From Paenibacillus sp. FSL H7-0737 (lineage in GTDB: Bacteria; Bacillota; Bacilli; Paenibacillales; Paenibacillaceae), in assembly GCF_000758545.1 (NCBI RefSeq), contig NZ_CP009279.1:5890001-5954000 (forward strand): DNA of 64,000 nt. Reading direction: 5' to 3'. The notes beneath the pieces are model-generated. The model ran no database searches, was not told where the DNA came from, and was given only the letters and a program-made list of their open reading frames with translations. Made by a program: the position numbers and the translations under genes. Below, piece by piece: positions 1 to 8,907 of the stretch. Position 1 is the first letter of the stretch. Each line of letters begins with the position of its first letter.

Positions 1-185
1 GTCTCCCTGCGGTTGTTCATTGCACCCGTTAGCTTCTGCGCTACTTCATTTACAGAACGAAGGGTGGGTGAACTCGAAGCCGCATAAGCATGACCCCAGC
101 CCCAATAAATCATCGGTGGAATAGCAGCGAATATAATCACTCCTCCCAGAATGATCTTTACTAATGTGAAGCGTTTTTTCCACAT
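1..185 (-). CDS. N-terminal fragment of a membrane-anchored or secreted protein
   Basis: The reading frame starts with ATG at 185, twelve bases after a GGAGG ribosome binding site, and is cut by the window start after 61 residues. The visible part has a short basic start (MWKKRF), one hydrophobic segment (about residues 7-27) and then a polar extracytoplasmic-looking stretch. That pattern fits a signal anchor or a signal peptide. I do not recognise the family. It lies downstream of the GH95 gene on the same strand but is separated from it by a strong terminator, so it is probably transcribed on its own. Confidence 0.7.
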   Translation of the reverse strand, partial: MWKKRFTLVKIILGGVIIFAAIPPMIYWGWGHAYAASSSPTLRSVNEVAQKLTGAMNNRRE

Positions 186-258
186 ATATATTCCGTTCCT
201 CCGGCTCCTATAGACTTGTAATGAACCCTACCATTTAATAGATAATGAGCATTTAGGC

Positions 259-304
259 AAAAAAAGACTGCTCCCCGTAGAATAATTCTACTCTGAGAAC
301 AGCC
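259..304 (-). terminator. Rho-independent terminator after the GH95 gene
   Basis: On the minus strand a long stem (GGCTGTTCTC paired with GGGAGCAGTC, with an inner GTAGAA/TTCTAC helix) is followed directly by seven T residues. It lies 22 bases beyond the GH95 stop codon. Confidence 0.88.
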
Positions 305-325
305 TATATGCTAGAACGATGTGTT

Positions 326-2698
326 TTATTCGCTTTGCGGTGTAATGATATAGGTCTCTCCTATAACGGTTTCAAATTCCATCTCTATTCCTATTCGTGA
401 ACCATCGGGACTTTGAATGAGCAAAGGCTGGTGACTGTAAATTCTGCATATTTGTCCATGCGTCGAAGTCAGTTCCGCCTTCGTTAAGCGTCCCTCATGC
501 CATTCTATATTTGTGATAAAGCCGCCTCGGGCTATCAAGCCTTTCACACTTCCTTCAGACCACTCTTCTGGAAGAGCGGGTAATAATTCAAGCCCTTCCT
601 GATGACTCTGCAAGAGCATCTCAGCAACTCCGGCCGTAGTTCCGAAGTTACCGTCAATCTGAAATGGAGGGTGATTACCGAATAAATTCGGCAGACTTGA
701 ATCTTGCAAAATACGACGTAAACAGCTATACGCACTCTCTCCATCCTTCAAACGCGCATATAGATTAAGTAGCCAGGCTGCACTCCAGCCCGTGTGTCCG
801 CCCCCGCCTTCCAAGCGCTTCTTAAGCGATAACGCTGCCGCCTCTGCTAGCTCTGGTGTGAAGGAAGGACTAATTACATTCCCGGGATATAAATCATACA
901 AATGAGAGACATGGCGGTGCCCAGGCTCTTGTTCAGCAAAATCCTCATTCCATTCACGAATACGTCCGTCCGGTGCAATCCCAGGATGAGCGAGTCGTTC
1001 CTGTTTCTGGCGTAGCTCCTGCCTCAGCTGGGCATCGGTATTCAAAATCTCAGCAGCCTGAATGCAATGCTTGAACAGCTCAGCGATCAGCAATAAATCC
1101 ATAGCTGAGCCAGCTGAAACACTGCATGGCGTACCATCAGCAGTCAAGAATACATTCTCCGGTGAGGTAGACAGACCCGTTGTCCATCTTCCATCAGGCA
1201 GCTCTACCAGCCAATCCAGACAAAATAACGCAGCTCCCTTTAACAAAGGATAAGCTGTGTTGCGCAAATATTCCTCATCTGGACGGAAAGCGTAACGCTC
1301 CCACAAATGGCGAGAGAGCCAAACTCCTCCCATTGGCCAAAATGCCCACATCGCCTTGCCGTCTGACGGAGACGTCATACGCCACAAATCTGTATTATGA
1401 TGCACCGTCCAGCCACGTGCGCCATAATGAATATTTGCTGTACGGCTGCCAGTCACACTAAGCTCCGTAATAAAATCGATTAGAGGTTCATGGCATTCAC
1501 CCAACCCGCATAACTCGGCTGGCCAATAATTCATTTCAGTGTTTATATTAGTCGTATAATTGCTGTTCCATGGCGGCTGAAGATAGGGATTCCAGATCCC
1601 TTGCAAATTCAGAGCTTGCGTCCCCGGCCGTGAGCCAGCAATCATCAGGTAGCGGCCATACTGGAACAGCAGCGCTTCTAGCGCAGAATCTGCCTGCCCC
1701 TCCTGGTACCGTGCTAGTTGCTCATCCGTGGGAAGCTCTATCCGTGAGGACGAAGGTGCAAGCGTCAACTCCACGCGGCGGAACAAGGACTGATGATCCT
1801 CTAGATGGCGCTGCTTCAGCTCTGCATATCCATTAGAGGACAAAGCCAATTGCTCTAGGCACAACTCCGAAGGCAGCTTACCGCCGCTTCCTGGCATCCG
1901 GTCATACCCGGCATAATCGGTTGCGGCAGCTAGGCGGATCGTAATGGAGCGCGCACCTGAAACCGACAACATGCCGTTCTCAGCATTACATTTGCCGCCA
2001 TCTGTACGGATCTCCATTGCAGCGGCAAAACTTATGCCAAGCCCCTCTTCGTATAATACGGAACGCGGATGATCTCCTACATAATTATCAGCCACATGCG
2101 ATGGAGCACGACCGGTCATCATCAGCGCGCCATCCGGAGTGATCTCTAGTCGGAAAGGATGCGGCGAAGTCAGAGCCACTGAGAAATCCGGCAAAATACC
2201 CAGCCCCTCTTTCCCCTCTGCACGGATATGAATGACTATAAGTTCATCTGGTCTGCTGGCCAAAACTTCGCGCACAATCCTTACATCCCCAGCAGTATAG
2301 GATACCGTAGCAAGCGCTTGATCCAAATCAAGCCCCCTCTGATAATCCTCTACAGAACCACCAAGATTAAACTTCATTCGCAAGTCTCCGAGCGGTTGAT
2401 AGGATTCAGTCCGTCTGCCTAACATTTTGGAATCTACCAGTGCTTCCGCTTCCTTGTATTTCCCCTCTGCCACTAATTGTTTGGCCGGAGTCAAATGGCG
2501 CAGCGCCTCATAATTAGCTGTATCCCGCGGAAATCCCGACCATAAGGTGTCTTCATTTAGTTGAATTAGTTCTTCTTCCGTTCCGCCAAAGATCATACCG
2601 CCCAAACGGCCGTTACCCACGGGCAATGCTTCTTCCCATTCAGCCGCCGGCTGCTTATACCAGAGATCATGAACCCCAGTGTTCTTACTTTCTCCCAC
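326..2698 (-). CDS. Glycoside hydrolase family 95 protein (alpha-L-fucosidase type)
   Basis: This 790-residue protein matches the GH95 layout: an N-terminal beta-sandwich beginning near the LPVGNGRLGGM motif (residues 26-35), a linker, an (alpha/alpha)6 catalytic barrel and a C-terminal beta domain. The motif NINTEMNYW (384-392) carries the two Asn that activate water in characterised GH95 enzymes. A Glu in REWNED (582) is the likely general acid, and a DGNFG motif lies near residue 690. The family releases L-fucose from alpha-1,2-fucosides, and some members act on L-galactosides. No signal peptide is visible, so it probably acts in the cytoplasm on imported oligosaccharides. GTG start with AGGAGG eight bases upstream. 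It is the last gene of the importer cluster at 2.8-6.7 kb. Family assignment is firm; the exact sugar is inferred. Confidence 0.9.
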   Translation of the reverse strand: MGESKNTGVHDLWYKQPAAEWEEALPVGNGRLGGMIFGGTEEELIQLNEDTLWSGFPRDTANYEALRHLTPAKQLVAEGKYKEAEALVDSKMLGRRTESYQPLGDLRMKFNLGGSVEDYQRGLDLDQALATVSYTAGDVRIVREVLASRPDELIVIHIRAEGKEGLGILPDFSVALTSPHPFRLEITPDGALMMTGRAPSHVADNYVGDHPRSVLYEEGLGISFAAAMEIRTDGGKCNAENGMLSVSGARSITIRLAAATDYAGYDRMPGSGGKLPSELCLEQLALSSNGYAELKQRHLEDHQSLFRRVELTLAPSSSRIELPTDEQLARYQEGQADSALEALLFQYGRYLMIAGSRPGTQALNLQGIWNPYLQPPWNSNYTTNINTEMNYWPAELCGLGECHEPLIDFITELSVTGSRTANIHYGARGWTVHHNTDLWRMTSPSDGKAMWAFWPMGGVWLSRHLWERYAFRPDEEYLRNTAYPLLKGAALFCLDWLVELPDGRWTTGLSTSPENVFLTADGTPCSVSAGSAMDLLLIAELFKHCIQAAEILNTDAQLRQELRQKQERLAHPGIAPDGRIREWNEDFAEQEPGHRHVSHLYDLYPGNVISPSFTPELAEAAALSLKKRLEGGGGHTGWSAAWLLNLYARLKDGESAYSCLRRILQDSSLPNLFGNHPPFQIDGNFGTTAGVAEMLLQSHQEGLELLPALPEEWSEGSVKGLIARGGFITNIEWHEGRLTKAELTSTHGQICRIYSHQPLLIQSPDGSRIGIEMEFETVIGETYIITPQSE

Positions 2699-2730
2699 GT
2701 ATATTCCTCCTATCCTATAATTACAGATGA

Positions 2731-2775
2731 AAAGAAATTGGCGGGAAGCCCGGACTTTCGTTCGGACTTCCCGCC
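2731..2775 (-). terminator. Hairpin between the binding-protein gene and the GH95 gene
   Basis: A strong stem (GGCGGGAAG paired with CTTCCCGCC, plus an inner helix) is followed on the minus strand by a moderately U-rich stretch. It may be a leaky terminator or a hairpin that stabilises the upstream binding-protein mRNA, giving less GH95 than binding protein. Confidence 0.6.
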
Positions 2776-2816
2776 ATCTTCATGCTTTTATTTTATTAGC
2801 CGTGTTCCAGGAATAA

Positions 2817-4574
2817 TTACTCATTCCAAAGTTTCACGCGTTGTTTAACCAGCTCTTCACGTAAATCTTCAGCTTTCGTCACACCAGCTTTATCCAGTTC
2901 AGCCATGTAAGCATCCCAAACTTTGTCGAAATCAGCTGGTTTGGACAAGATGGCTTCAGGAATCCGTTTCCAACTGATATCCTTCAGCTTGTTGTCGAGA
3001 ACGACAATTTCGCTATCCCCAGGAATCGTGATGTTCCATGCCGCGCCCCAAGGTTTAACTTTGAATTCATCTTCATTTGGGAAGAGGTCTTTCCAAGTTG
3101 TTGCTTTATAAGCAGCAAGTGTTTCTTTTTCAACTGCATTGTAGCCTACTGTTACTTGCTCAGGGAAACGAGTGGTATAGTAGTTTCCAGTTGGATCCAA
3201 TACACCGTCACCATAGTGAGCGCTAAGCAGAGCGTAGTTTGATCCGACATTGCCAAGTCCTGTTTCTTTTTGGAAATTGGTAGTGTCATTATATTTACGG
3301 TTGTTCACATCTTCAGGAATGACGCGTTTGCCGTCAACTACGTTGTAATGCTTGCCTTCGATACCCCAGTTAACCAATACTTGACCTTCATCGGAAGCTA
3401 AGTAGTCCAAGAATTTAATTGCACGTACCGGATCTTTAGCATCTACACTGATCCCAATGCCGTTACCACCCATAAAGCCTGTAGGCCAGAAGGAAGTTTC
3501 TTTGTACTCTTCAGACAGGGTTACTGGATAGTGTCCGTATCCTTGATCCAGCTTACCTTCAGCTTTCAATGCTCTTTCTCCATCGCCATAACCCCAGTCT
3601 TGGTCGATCAAACCAATAACACGGCCGGTAGCGATTTTAGCTTTGTACTGATCATACTTTTGAACGAAGCTTTCCGGGTCAAGCAATCCGATATCGTTCA
3701 TATGGTTGAGCCAGCGGAAATATTCTTTCTCAGCAGGACGACGGAAGTGATAAGTTACTTCTTGTGTGTCGATATCAATTGCATATTCTCCATCATCAGG
3801 AGAGCCTGTAGTAGTGAATGCTGGGTTAGTTACTGTAATGTACATGTACCAATCATCTGCATTTAGGGTCAGACCGATGTTTTTGTTACCATTTTCATCC
3901 GTTGGATGTTTTTCCAGGTAAGCCTTGATTACGTTCTCATAATCTTGGACAGTTTTAATTGCAGGATATCCCGCTTCTTTAACAGCACGGTGCTGTAGTT
4001 CAAATCCGCCGCCAGCATCAAAGTATTTGTTATCCACACCTGCATACGTAGGAATAGCATAGATCGCGTGGTCATCGTCACTATAGCGTGAGCGTTTCAT
4101 GCCTTCTTCGCCTAATACTTTTTTGATGTTCGGAGCATATTTTTCAATCAGATCTGTCAGATCAAGCATTGCGCCTGCATCCACCAGCTTGCTTACGTCG
4201 GTCTTGGCACTGATCAGATCCGGATAATCACCGCTTGCTGCGATCAACGCTACTTTCTGAGCAGGGTCACCAACCGCGTATTCAGCATTCAAGGTAACTC
4301 CCGTTTTTTCCGTAATCACTTTGCCTACTTCATCTTGCATGCCTGTCCAGTTCGGGTTAGGGTCAGCACTGAAGAAAGTCATCGTGAGCGGAGAAGTATC
4401 CTCAACCGCATTGGCTGAATTAGCCGCATTCCCCTTATTTGTTGCATTTCCAGCTGCATCTCCAGCTGCGTTATTGCCGTTGTTTCCACCACAACCTGCG
4501 AGCATGCCGAGCATCATAATAGAAGTAAGTGTAAGTGCAGTTGCTTTAGCTTTTATTTTTCTATTATTCCCCAT
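2817..4574 (-). CDS. ABC transporter substrate-binding lipoprotein, LplA-type
   Basis: A 585-residue extracellular solute-binding protein with a lipoprotein signal peptide (lipobox LAGC, Cys28), then an Asn/Ala-rich linker and a type 1 binding fold. Its size and its two partner permeases match the LplA/LplB/LplC group found in Paenibacillus and Bacillus, which imports oligosaccharides. No ATPase gene is nearby. Such importers usually share an ATPase of the MsmX type encoded elsewhere. ATG start with AAGGAGGG upstream. Gene order with the GH95 enzyme suggests that fucosylated oligosaccharides are the substrate, but that is an inference from context. Confidence 0.9.
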   Translation of the reverse strand: MGNNRKIKAKATALTLTSIMMLGMLAGCGGNNGNNAAGDAAGNATNKGNAANSANAVEDTSPLTMTFFSADPNPNWTGMQDEVGKVITEKTGVTLNAEYAVGDPAQKVALIAASGDYPDLISAKTDVSKLVDAGAMLDLTDLIEKYAPNIKKVLGEEGMKRSRYSDDDHAIYAIPTYAGVDNKYFDAGGGFELQHRAVKEAGYPAIKTVQDYENVIKAYLEKHPTDENGNKNIGLTLNADDWYMYITVTNPAFTTTGSPDDGEYAIDIDTQEVTYHFRRPAEKEYFRWLNHMNDIGLLDPESFVQKYDQYKAKIATGRVIGLIDQDWGYGDGERALKAEGKLDQGYGHYPVTLSEEYKETSFWPTGFMGGNGIGISVDAKDPVRAIKFLDYLASDEGQVLVNWGIEGKHYNVVDGKRVIPEDVNNRKYNDTTNFQKETGLGNVGSNYALLSAHYGDGVLDPTGNYYTTRFPEQVTVGYNAVEKETLAAYKATTWKDLFPNEDEFKVKPWGAAWNITIPGDSEIVVLDNKLKDISWKRIPEAILSKPADFDKVWDAYMAELDKAGVTKAEDLREELVKQRVKLWNE

Positions 4575-4686
4575 TACATAAACCCTCCTTAAAATTGTTT
4601 ATCTATCGTATCACAGATAAATCCTGTTAATACTTATCCCAAAACTTCCCACAAGAAAAGAAAACGGATACAAAACACTCTTAAAG

Positions 4687-4712
4687 CTTAGGGGAGACTA
4701 TGCTCCCCTATT
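4687..4712 (-). terminator. Hairpin after the LplC-type permease gene
   Basis: A stem of AGGGGAG paired with CTCCCCT follows the permease stop codon. The downstream U-tract is weak, so an mRNA-processing or stabilising role between the permease and lipoprotein genes is as likely as termination. Confidence 0.4.
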
Positions 4713-4720
4713 AGCTGTGA

Positions 4721-5626
4721 TTAACTCTTCACAGCGCCAAGTGTCATACCTTGAACAAAATATTTCTGAATGAACGGATACACCAACAAAATTGGCACGG
4801 TTACGACAATCGTAATCGCCATCTTGATAGACTCTGGCGAGACCTGATTCGAAGCTAGAGAAGCAATGTTGGAGCGGTAATCGCCACCATTACCACTGGT
4901 TGTACTCTGCAGAACCTTCATCAGTTCATATTGCAATGTTGTCAGATGAGGACTTGAACCATTATACAAATACGTATCAAACCATGCATTCCATTGACCT
5001 ACCGCTAGGAACAGTGCGATTGTTGCTAGGGCGGGCTTCATCAGCGGCAGGATGACACGCCAGTAAATGGTAAAATCATTCGCTCCATCCAGCTTCGCCG
5101 ATTCCTGCAGTGCATACGGCAGTCCGTCAATGAAGGAGCGGATGACGAAGACGTTAAAGGCACTAACCAGTCCAGGTAATACATAGACTGCAAAGCTGTT
5201 CATCATATGGAGATCCTTGATTAGCATGTATATTGGAATCATTCCTCCAGAGATATACATGGTCATCGCCAAGAACGTGGAGACGAACTTGCGGCCTGCA
5301 AAATCAGGACGGCTGATCGTAAATGCTAGCATCGAGGCACTGATCAGACCGAACAAAGTACCGACGACTGTCCGCAAAGCGGATATTTTAAACCCGGTGA
5401 TCAGCCCTGCGAAACTGAAGATTTTTAAGTAATTGTCCCAGGTAAATTCCCGAGGATAAATGGTGATGCCGCCGCGCACACTATCCACTGAATCATTCAG
5501 CGAGATAGCAAGCACATTCAGAAACGGATAGATCGTAATTACAACCACGAACAGTATTACAAAGTACACTATGAAGTCAAAGATCCGGTCTGACCACGAC
5601 TTTCCGGTGATAGCTGTGTTTCCCAC
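4721..5626 (-). CDS. Carbohydrate ABC transporter permease, LplC/MalG-type
   Basis: A 301-residue integral membrane protein with about six membrane segments. It has the inner-membrane ABC permease signature (EAA loop, ESAKLDGANDFTIYWRVILP) in its second half, which docks onto the ATPase. GTG start at 5626 after AGGAGA. It sits 65 bases downstream of the LplB-type permease gene and upstream of the binding-protein gene, the usual LplB-LplC-LplA order. The family is certain; the substrate is inferred from the GH95 gene in the same cluster. Confidence 0.9.
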   Translation of the reverse strand: MGNTAITGKSWSDRIFDFIVYFVILFVVVITIYPFLNVLAISLNDSVDSVRGGITIYPREFTWDNYLKIFSFAGLITGFKISALRTVVGTLFGLISASMLAFTISRPDFAGRKFVSTFLAMTMYISGGMIPIYMLIKDLHMMNSFAVYVLPGLVSAFNVFVIRSFIDGLPYALQESAKLDGANDFTIYWRVILPLMKPALATIALFLAVGQWNAWFDTYLYNGSSPHLTTLQYELMKVLQSTTSGNGGDYRSNIASLASNQVSPESIKMAITIVVTVPILLVYPFIQKYFVQGMTLGAVKS

Positions 5627-5691
5627 TGTAACGCTCTCCTTTCATGAAAAGGGCAATATTGCAGCCACGATTGGTAGAAGGGCCTTCTGTG

Positions 5692-6672
5692 TTACAGAAG
5701 GCTCTCTTTAGTTGTACGCTTGAAGATTCCATTAATCGTAAACAGCAGGATTACACTGATCACTGAGTTGAATATATTGATCGCGGTACCGTAGGAATAT
5801 CTCGCCATGCCTAGTCCGTATTTCAGAGAGTACAGATCCAGCACCTGAGAGTAGTCGGTAACGAGGTTATTTCCAAGCAAGAATTGTTTCTCAAAGCCGA
5901 TATTCAGCAAATTACCAATCGACATAATGAGTAGCACTGTAATGGTCGGCCGGATACCAGGAAGAGTAATATGCCATACCTGGCGGAGCCTGCTGGCACC
6001 GTCCACTCGAGCCGCTTCGTACAGTTCAGGTCCAATACCCGAGATGGCTGCAAGGTAGATGATCGCATTCCATCCGGTTTCTTTCCACACATCTGATAAA
6101 GTAACGATTCCCCAGAAGAGATGGCCCTGAGCCATGAACTGTATAGGTGAGTCTATAAATCCAATTGTTAACAAGAGATCGTTTACAAGACCATTTTCGC
6201 TAGATAACATTTTAGTTACAATTCCCGCTGCAACCACCCATGATACAAAGTGAGGCAAATACGAGACGGTCTGAGCAAAACGTTTAAAAAATCCAAGACG
6301 CAATTCATTGAGCAATATTGCAAACGTTATCGGAAAGATAAAGCCTGCGACCAAGCCCATTCCGCTCATCGCCAGCGTGTTACGCAGCGCCAGAAGGAAT
6401 TGCGAGTCACTGAACAATGTCTTAAAGTGTTCAAAACCTACCCATTCTTGTTCAAAAAAGCCACGTGCGGGCTTGTACTTTTGAAAAGCCATCGTCCAGC
6501 CCCATAATGGGAGATAACTGAAGACGAATGCCCAGATTACAAAAGGTATCGACATCAGCCACAAATACTTTTGATTCTTAAAGCTTCTCCAAAACCGTCC
6601 TCCTGAAGCAGGCTTTTTGTTGCGCATTCGGGTGTCCGGCGGGATTTGAGCAGTTACTGTGTCCGCTTTCAT
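5692..6672 (-). CDS. ABC transporter permease, LplB/MalF-type
   Basis: A 326-residue permease that starts with a polar tail of about 35 residues and has about six membrane segments. Its EAA loop (YEAARVDGASRLRQVWHITLP) pairs it with the LplC-type protein as the second half of the membrane channel. ATG start with GAGGAGGGG upstream. It is the first gene of the importer operon and is preceded at 6709-6722 by a cre-like site, so carbon catabolite control of the operon is likely. Confidence 0.9.
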   Translation of the reverse strand: MKADTVTAQIPPDTRMRNKKPASGGRFWRSFKNQKYLWLMSIPFVIWAFVFSYLPLWGWTMAFQKYKPARGFFEQEWVGFEHFKTLFSDSQFLLALRNTLAMSGMGLVAGFIFPITFAILLNELRLGFFKRFAQTVSYLPHFVSWVVAAGIVTKMLSSENGLVNDLLLTIGFIDSPIQFMAQGHLFWGIVTLSDVWKETGWNAIIYLAAISGIGPELYEAARVDGASRLRQVWHITLPGIRPTITVLLIMSIGNLLNIGFEKQFLLGNNLVTDYSQVLDLYSLKYGLGMARYSYGTAINIFNSVISVILLFTINGIFKRTTKESLL

Positions 6673-6708
6673 AAAGCCCCTCCTCTCTATGCCTTAATTC
6701 TAAAACTT

Positions 6709-6722
6709 TGTAAGCGATTGCA
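6709..6722 (-). promoter_or_regulatory. cre site (CcpA box) upstream of the sugar importer operon
   Basis: The 14-mer TGTAAGCGATTGCA matches the consensus TGWAANCGNTNWCA at all but one position. It lies 37 bases upstream of the first importer gene, where CcpA would block transcription when preferred sugars are present. Confidence 0.6.
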
Positions 6723-6875
6723 GTACCCTATAAATTCGACTTAAAATCAGGTGAAAATTAGAGATTTTTGTCCGGGGTGAATTCTCATTTCGGCTCATCG
6801 ACACAGGGGGGGCTAATGCTGCTGGCGTCTACATTATTCTTTGAATTGGACTCCTAAAAACACTTTGCTTGCTGG

Positions 6876-7170
6876 ATATTAGTCACTACGAGGAATGTTC
6901 GAACTTTTGATCGCTGGTTCTTCGAAATTTCTAACTAGGCTTCTGGTAACCAGCCACTACGCGGAATATTTGGACTTCCGATCGCTGTTATCCTCAGATT
7001 TCCTGATTTGAACCGCTTCTCGCGGTAGAAATCCGAGGATAAAGGCGAACGCTCCGCTTCTACAGTTCCAAAGATTCCGCTACGTTCTTCTACCAGTCGC
7101 CAATTTAAAATTAGAAGCTATCAGCGCTTCTACAGTTCCAAAGATTCCTCTTTGCTCCTTTACCAGCAGA
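6876..7170. repeat. Intergenic repeat region with long hairpin elements (family A)
   Basis: The 693-base gap between the importer and yesN-type genes has no credible gene. It holds two direct copies of a motif resembling CACTACGCGGAATATTTGG (near 6882 and 6954). Further copies in inverted orientation (near 7050-7095 and 7120-7165) share the words TACAGTTCCAAAGATTCC. The copy at 6961 and the inverted copy ending at 7080 form the arms of a hairpin of about 120 bases whose inner part (TTATCCTC, AACCGC, GCGGT, GAGGATAA) also pairs. A related element lies at 33121-33225. Confidence 0.7.
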
Positions 7171-7282
7171 TGTTTAGAACCCTGATTCTAAAGAAAATGC
7201 ATTAGCCCTCCACCCGCATAAGCTTAAGCAGGTGTCTATTTAACTACATTAATACTTCACCACGTACATTTGGTGGGAGTAG

Positions 7283-7338
7283 AAAAAAAAGACCTGCGGG
7301 CTGTGGTTCAGAAAAACATCTGATCCACAGCCGCAGGT
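7283..7338 (-). terminator. Rho-independent terminator after the YesN-type regulator gene
   Basis: A stem of about 20 base pairs (ACCTGCGGCTGTGG paired with CCACAGCCCGCAGGT) is followed on the minus strand by eight T residues. Confidence 0.92.
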
Positions 7339-7365
7339 ATATCAAACAAGAACACCACACTATCC

Positions 7366-8907
7366 TTAGATGCTTTTTCGATAAGAAGTTGGTGAGATTC
7401 CTACATATTTACGGAACTTAGCGTTGAAATAATCAGGGTTCATATACCCTACCTTCTCGGCCACCTCGTATACTTTCATCCCTTGCGTCAGAAATTCCTT
7501 AGCCTTCTCAATCCGCACTTTATCCACGTACGTATTGAAGTATTCTCCTGTGGTGTTCTTGAACATTTTACCGAGATAAGCGCTGTTGTAGCAGAATAAC
7601 TCGGATAAGGTCTCTAGCTTTAGGTTCTCATTGTAGCGACGGTTGATTATTTCTGTAATTTTCTTAATTTCATTTCCACGACCACTGGTCATCTGGCCCG
7701 CAATTTCTTCGAGAAATGAGACAGCCTGATCCTGCAAATCAGACAAATAATAACTTTGATAAAGCTCCCCTATTGGAGGGGAATGCTCTGCTGCATAGGT
7801 GCGAATTTCCGGATACGTAGGCTCCAGACGAGCCAGAACAGTACTAAGGAGTCTCACAAAGGTCTCTTTAATTCGCAATTCATCACTGCCCGCAGATATA
7901 AGTTCAGCACAGATAGTCAGCACTATCGGTCGAATCGCGCCAAGACTTCCCGTCTCTACCGCAAGCAGCAGACGACTCTCTGTCTCTTGCGCGTCTTCAG
8001 TCTTCTCCTTCATCTCCATCAGAAATCCTGAAGGATCTGTACTGATGATGATCCCCTTTTTGAAGAAGAAGGAACGTCTTAACAGTTCACGTGCTGAATT
8101 AAACGATTCTCCCACCATTTCAGGTCGAGGTACTAGTCCCCCCGCTACTGCAATGAAGTCGTAACCCTTTGGTTCTATCACTGCAGATAATCCCTTATAT
8201 AATTCTTCCCGCTTGCTCGCGCTCTGGTCCGGATCCTTCATGAGAATGCCCAAATACTGTGACAATGTAAAGAATGATGCACTAGGATGATTACTAAAAT
8301 GCTGTTCCATTACTGTTTTGATTCCCCGGAGATCCTCATCATTTGCACCAGCTGTTTTTCTTAACTCAATGAGAATGACTTCATAATTTCCCTGATCGAG
8401 TCCTAGCGCATCCACATGTCTGCTAAGGTCCTCCTCCAGTTCTTCCTCTGAGGTTGGCTGTAGAAGCGCTCGGAGTAAAGTTTCCCTATTGCGAGCGGGC
8501 TCCTCCTCATTCCAGTCACTGAACCGCTGCTCCTGCTCAATCGTTTCATGTAGCTGTTCCAGACATACGATCATTTCATCCTCATCCACTGGCTTCAGCA
8601 AATAGCCGTCGATCCGATAACTAATCGCCCGCTTAGCATATTCAAAATCAGCATGTCCACTCAAAATGAGTACATGACTTTCTGAGCCTTCTTTGCGAAG
8701 CTCACTAATCATTTCCAGACCATCCATTCCAGGCATACGAATATCAGCAACGATCAGCTCCGGGTAGAAGGTATGATACTTTTCAAGTGCTTGCAAGCCA
8801 TTAGCTGCTGTAGCTACCACCGTATAACCGAGCTTCTCCCATGGGATCAGACTTCGAAGTCCTTCCCGTAGCTTCGGCTCATCATCGACAATCATCACTT
8901 TTATCAT
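7366..8907 (-). CDS. YesN-type response regulator with AraC DNA-binding domain
   Basis: A 513-residue protein with an N-terminal receiver domain (acidic pair Asp8/Asp9, phospho-acceptor Asp55 in VADIRMPG, Lys in LLKP), a long central region and a C-terminal AraC/XylS helix-turn-helix pair (about residues 410-513). It overlaps the sensor kinase gene by four bases (ATGA), so the two are translationally coupled. YesMN-type pairs beside LplABC-type importers normally sense a sugar and activate the importer operon. The importer lies directly downstream on the same strand, although a terminator separates the two units. Confidence 0.92.
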   Translation of the reverse strand: MIKVMIVDDEPKLREGLRSLIPWEKLGYTVVATAANGLQALEKYHTFYPELIVADIRMPGMDGLEMISELRKEGSESHVLILSGHADFEYAKRAISYRIDGYLLKPVDEDEMIVCLEQLHETIEQEQRFSDWNEEEPARNRETLLRALLQPTSEEELEEDLSRHVDALGLDQGNYEVILIELRKTAGANDEDLRGIKTVMEQHFSNHPSASFFTLSQYLGILMKDPDQSASKREELYKGLSAVIEPKGYDFIAVAGGLVPRPEMVGESFNSARELLRRSFFFKKGIIISTDPSGFLMEMKEKTEDAQETESRLLLAVETGSLGAIRPIVLTICAELISAGSDELRIKETFVRLLSTVLARLEPTYPEIRTYAAEHSPPIGELYQSYYLSDLQDQAVSFLEEIAGQMTSGRGNEIKKITEIINRRYNENLKLETLSELFCYNSAYLGKMFKNTTGEYFNTYVDKVRIEKAKEFLTQGMKVYEVAEKVGYMNPDYFNAKFRKYVGISPTSYRKSI

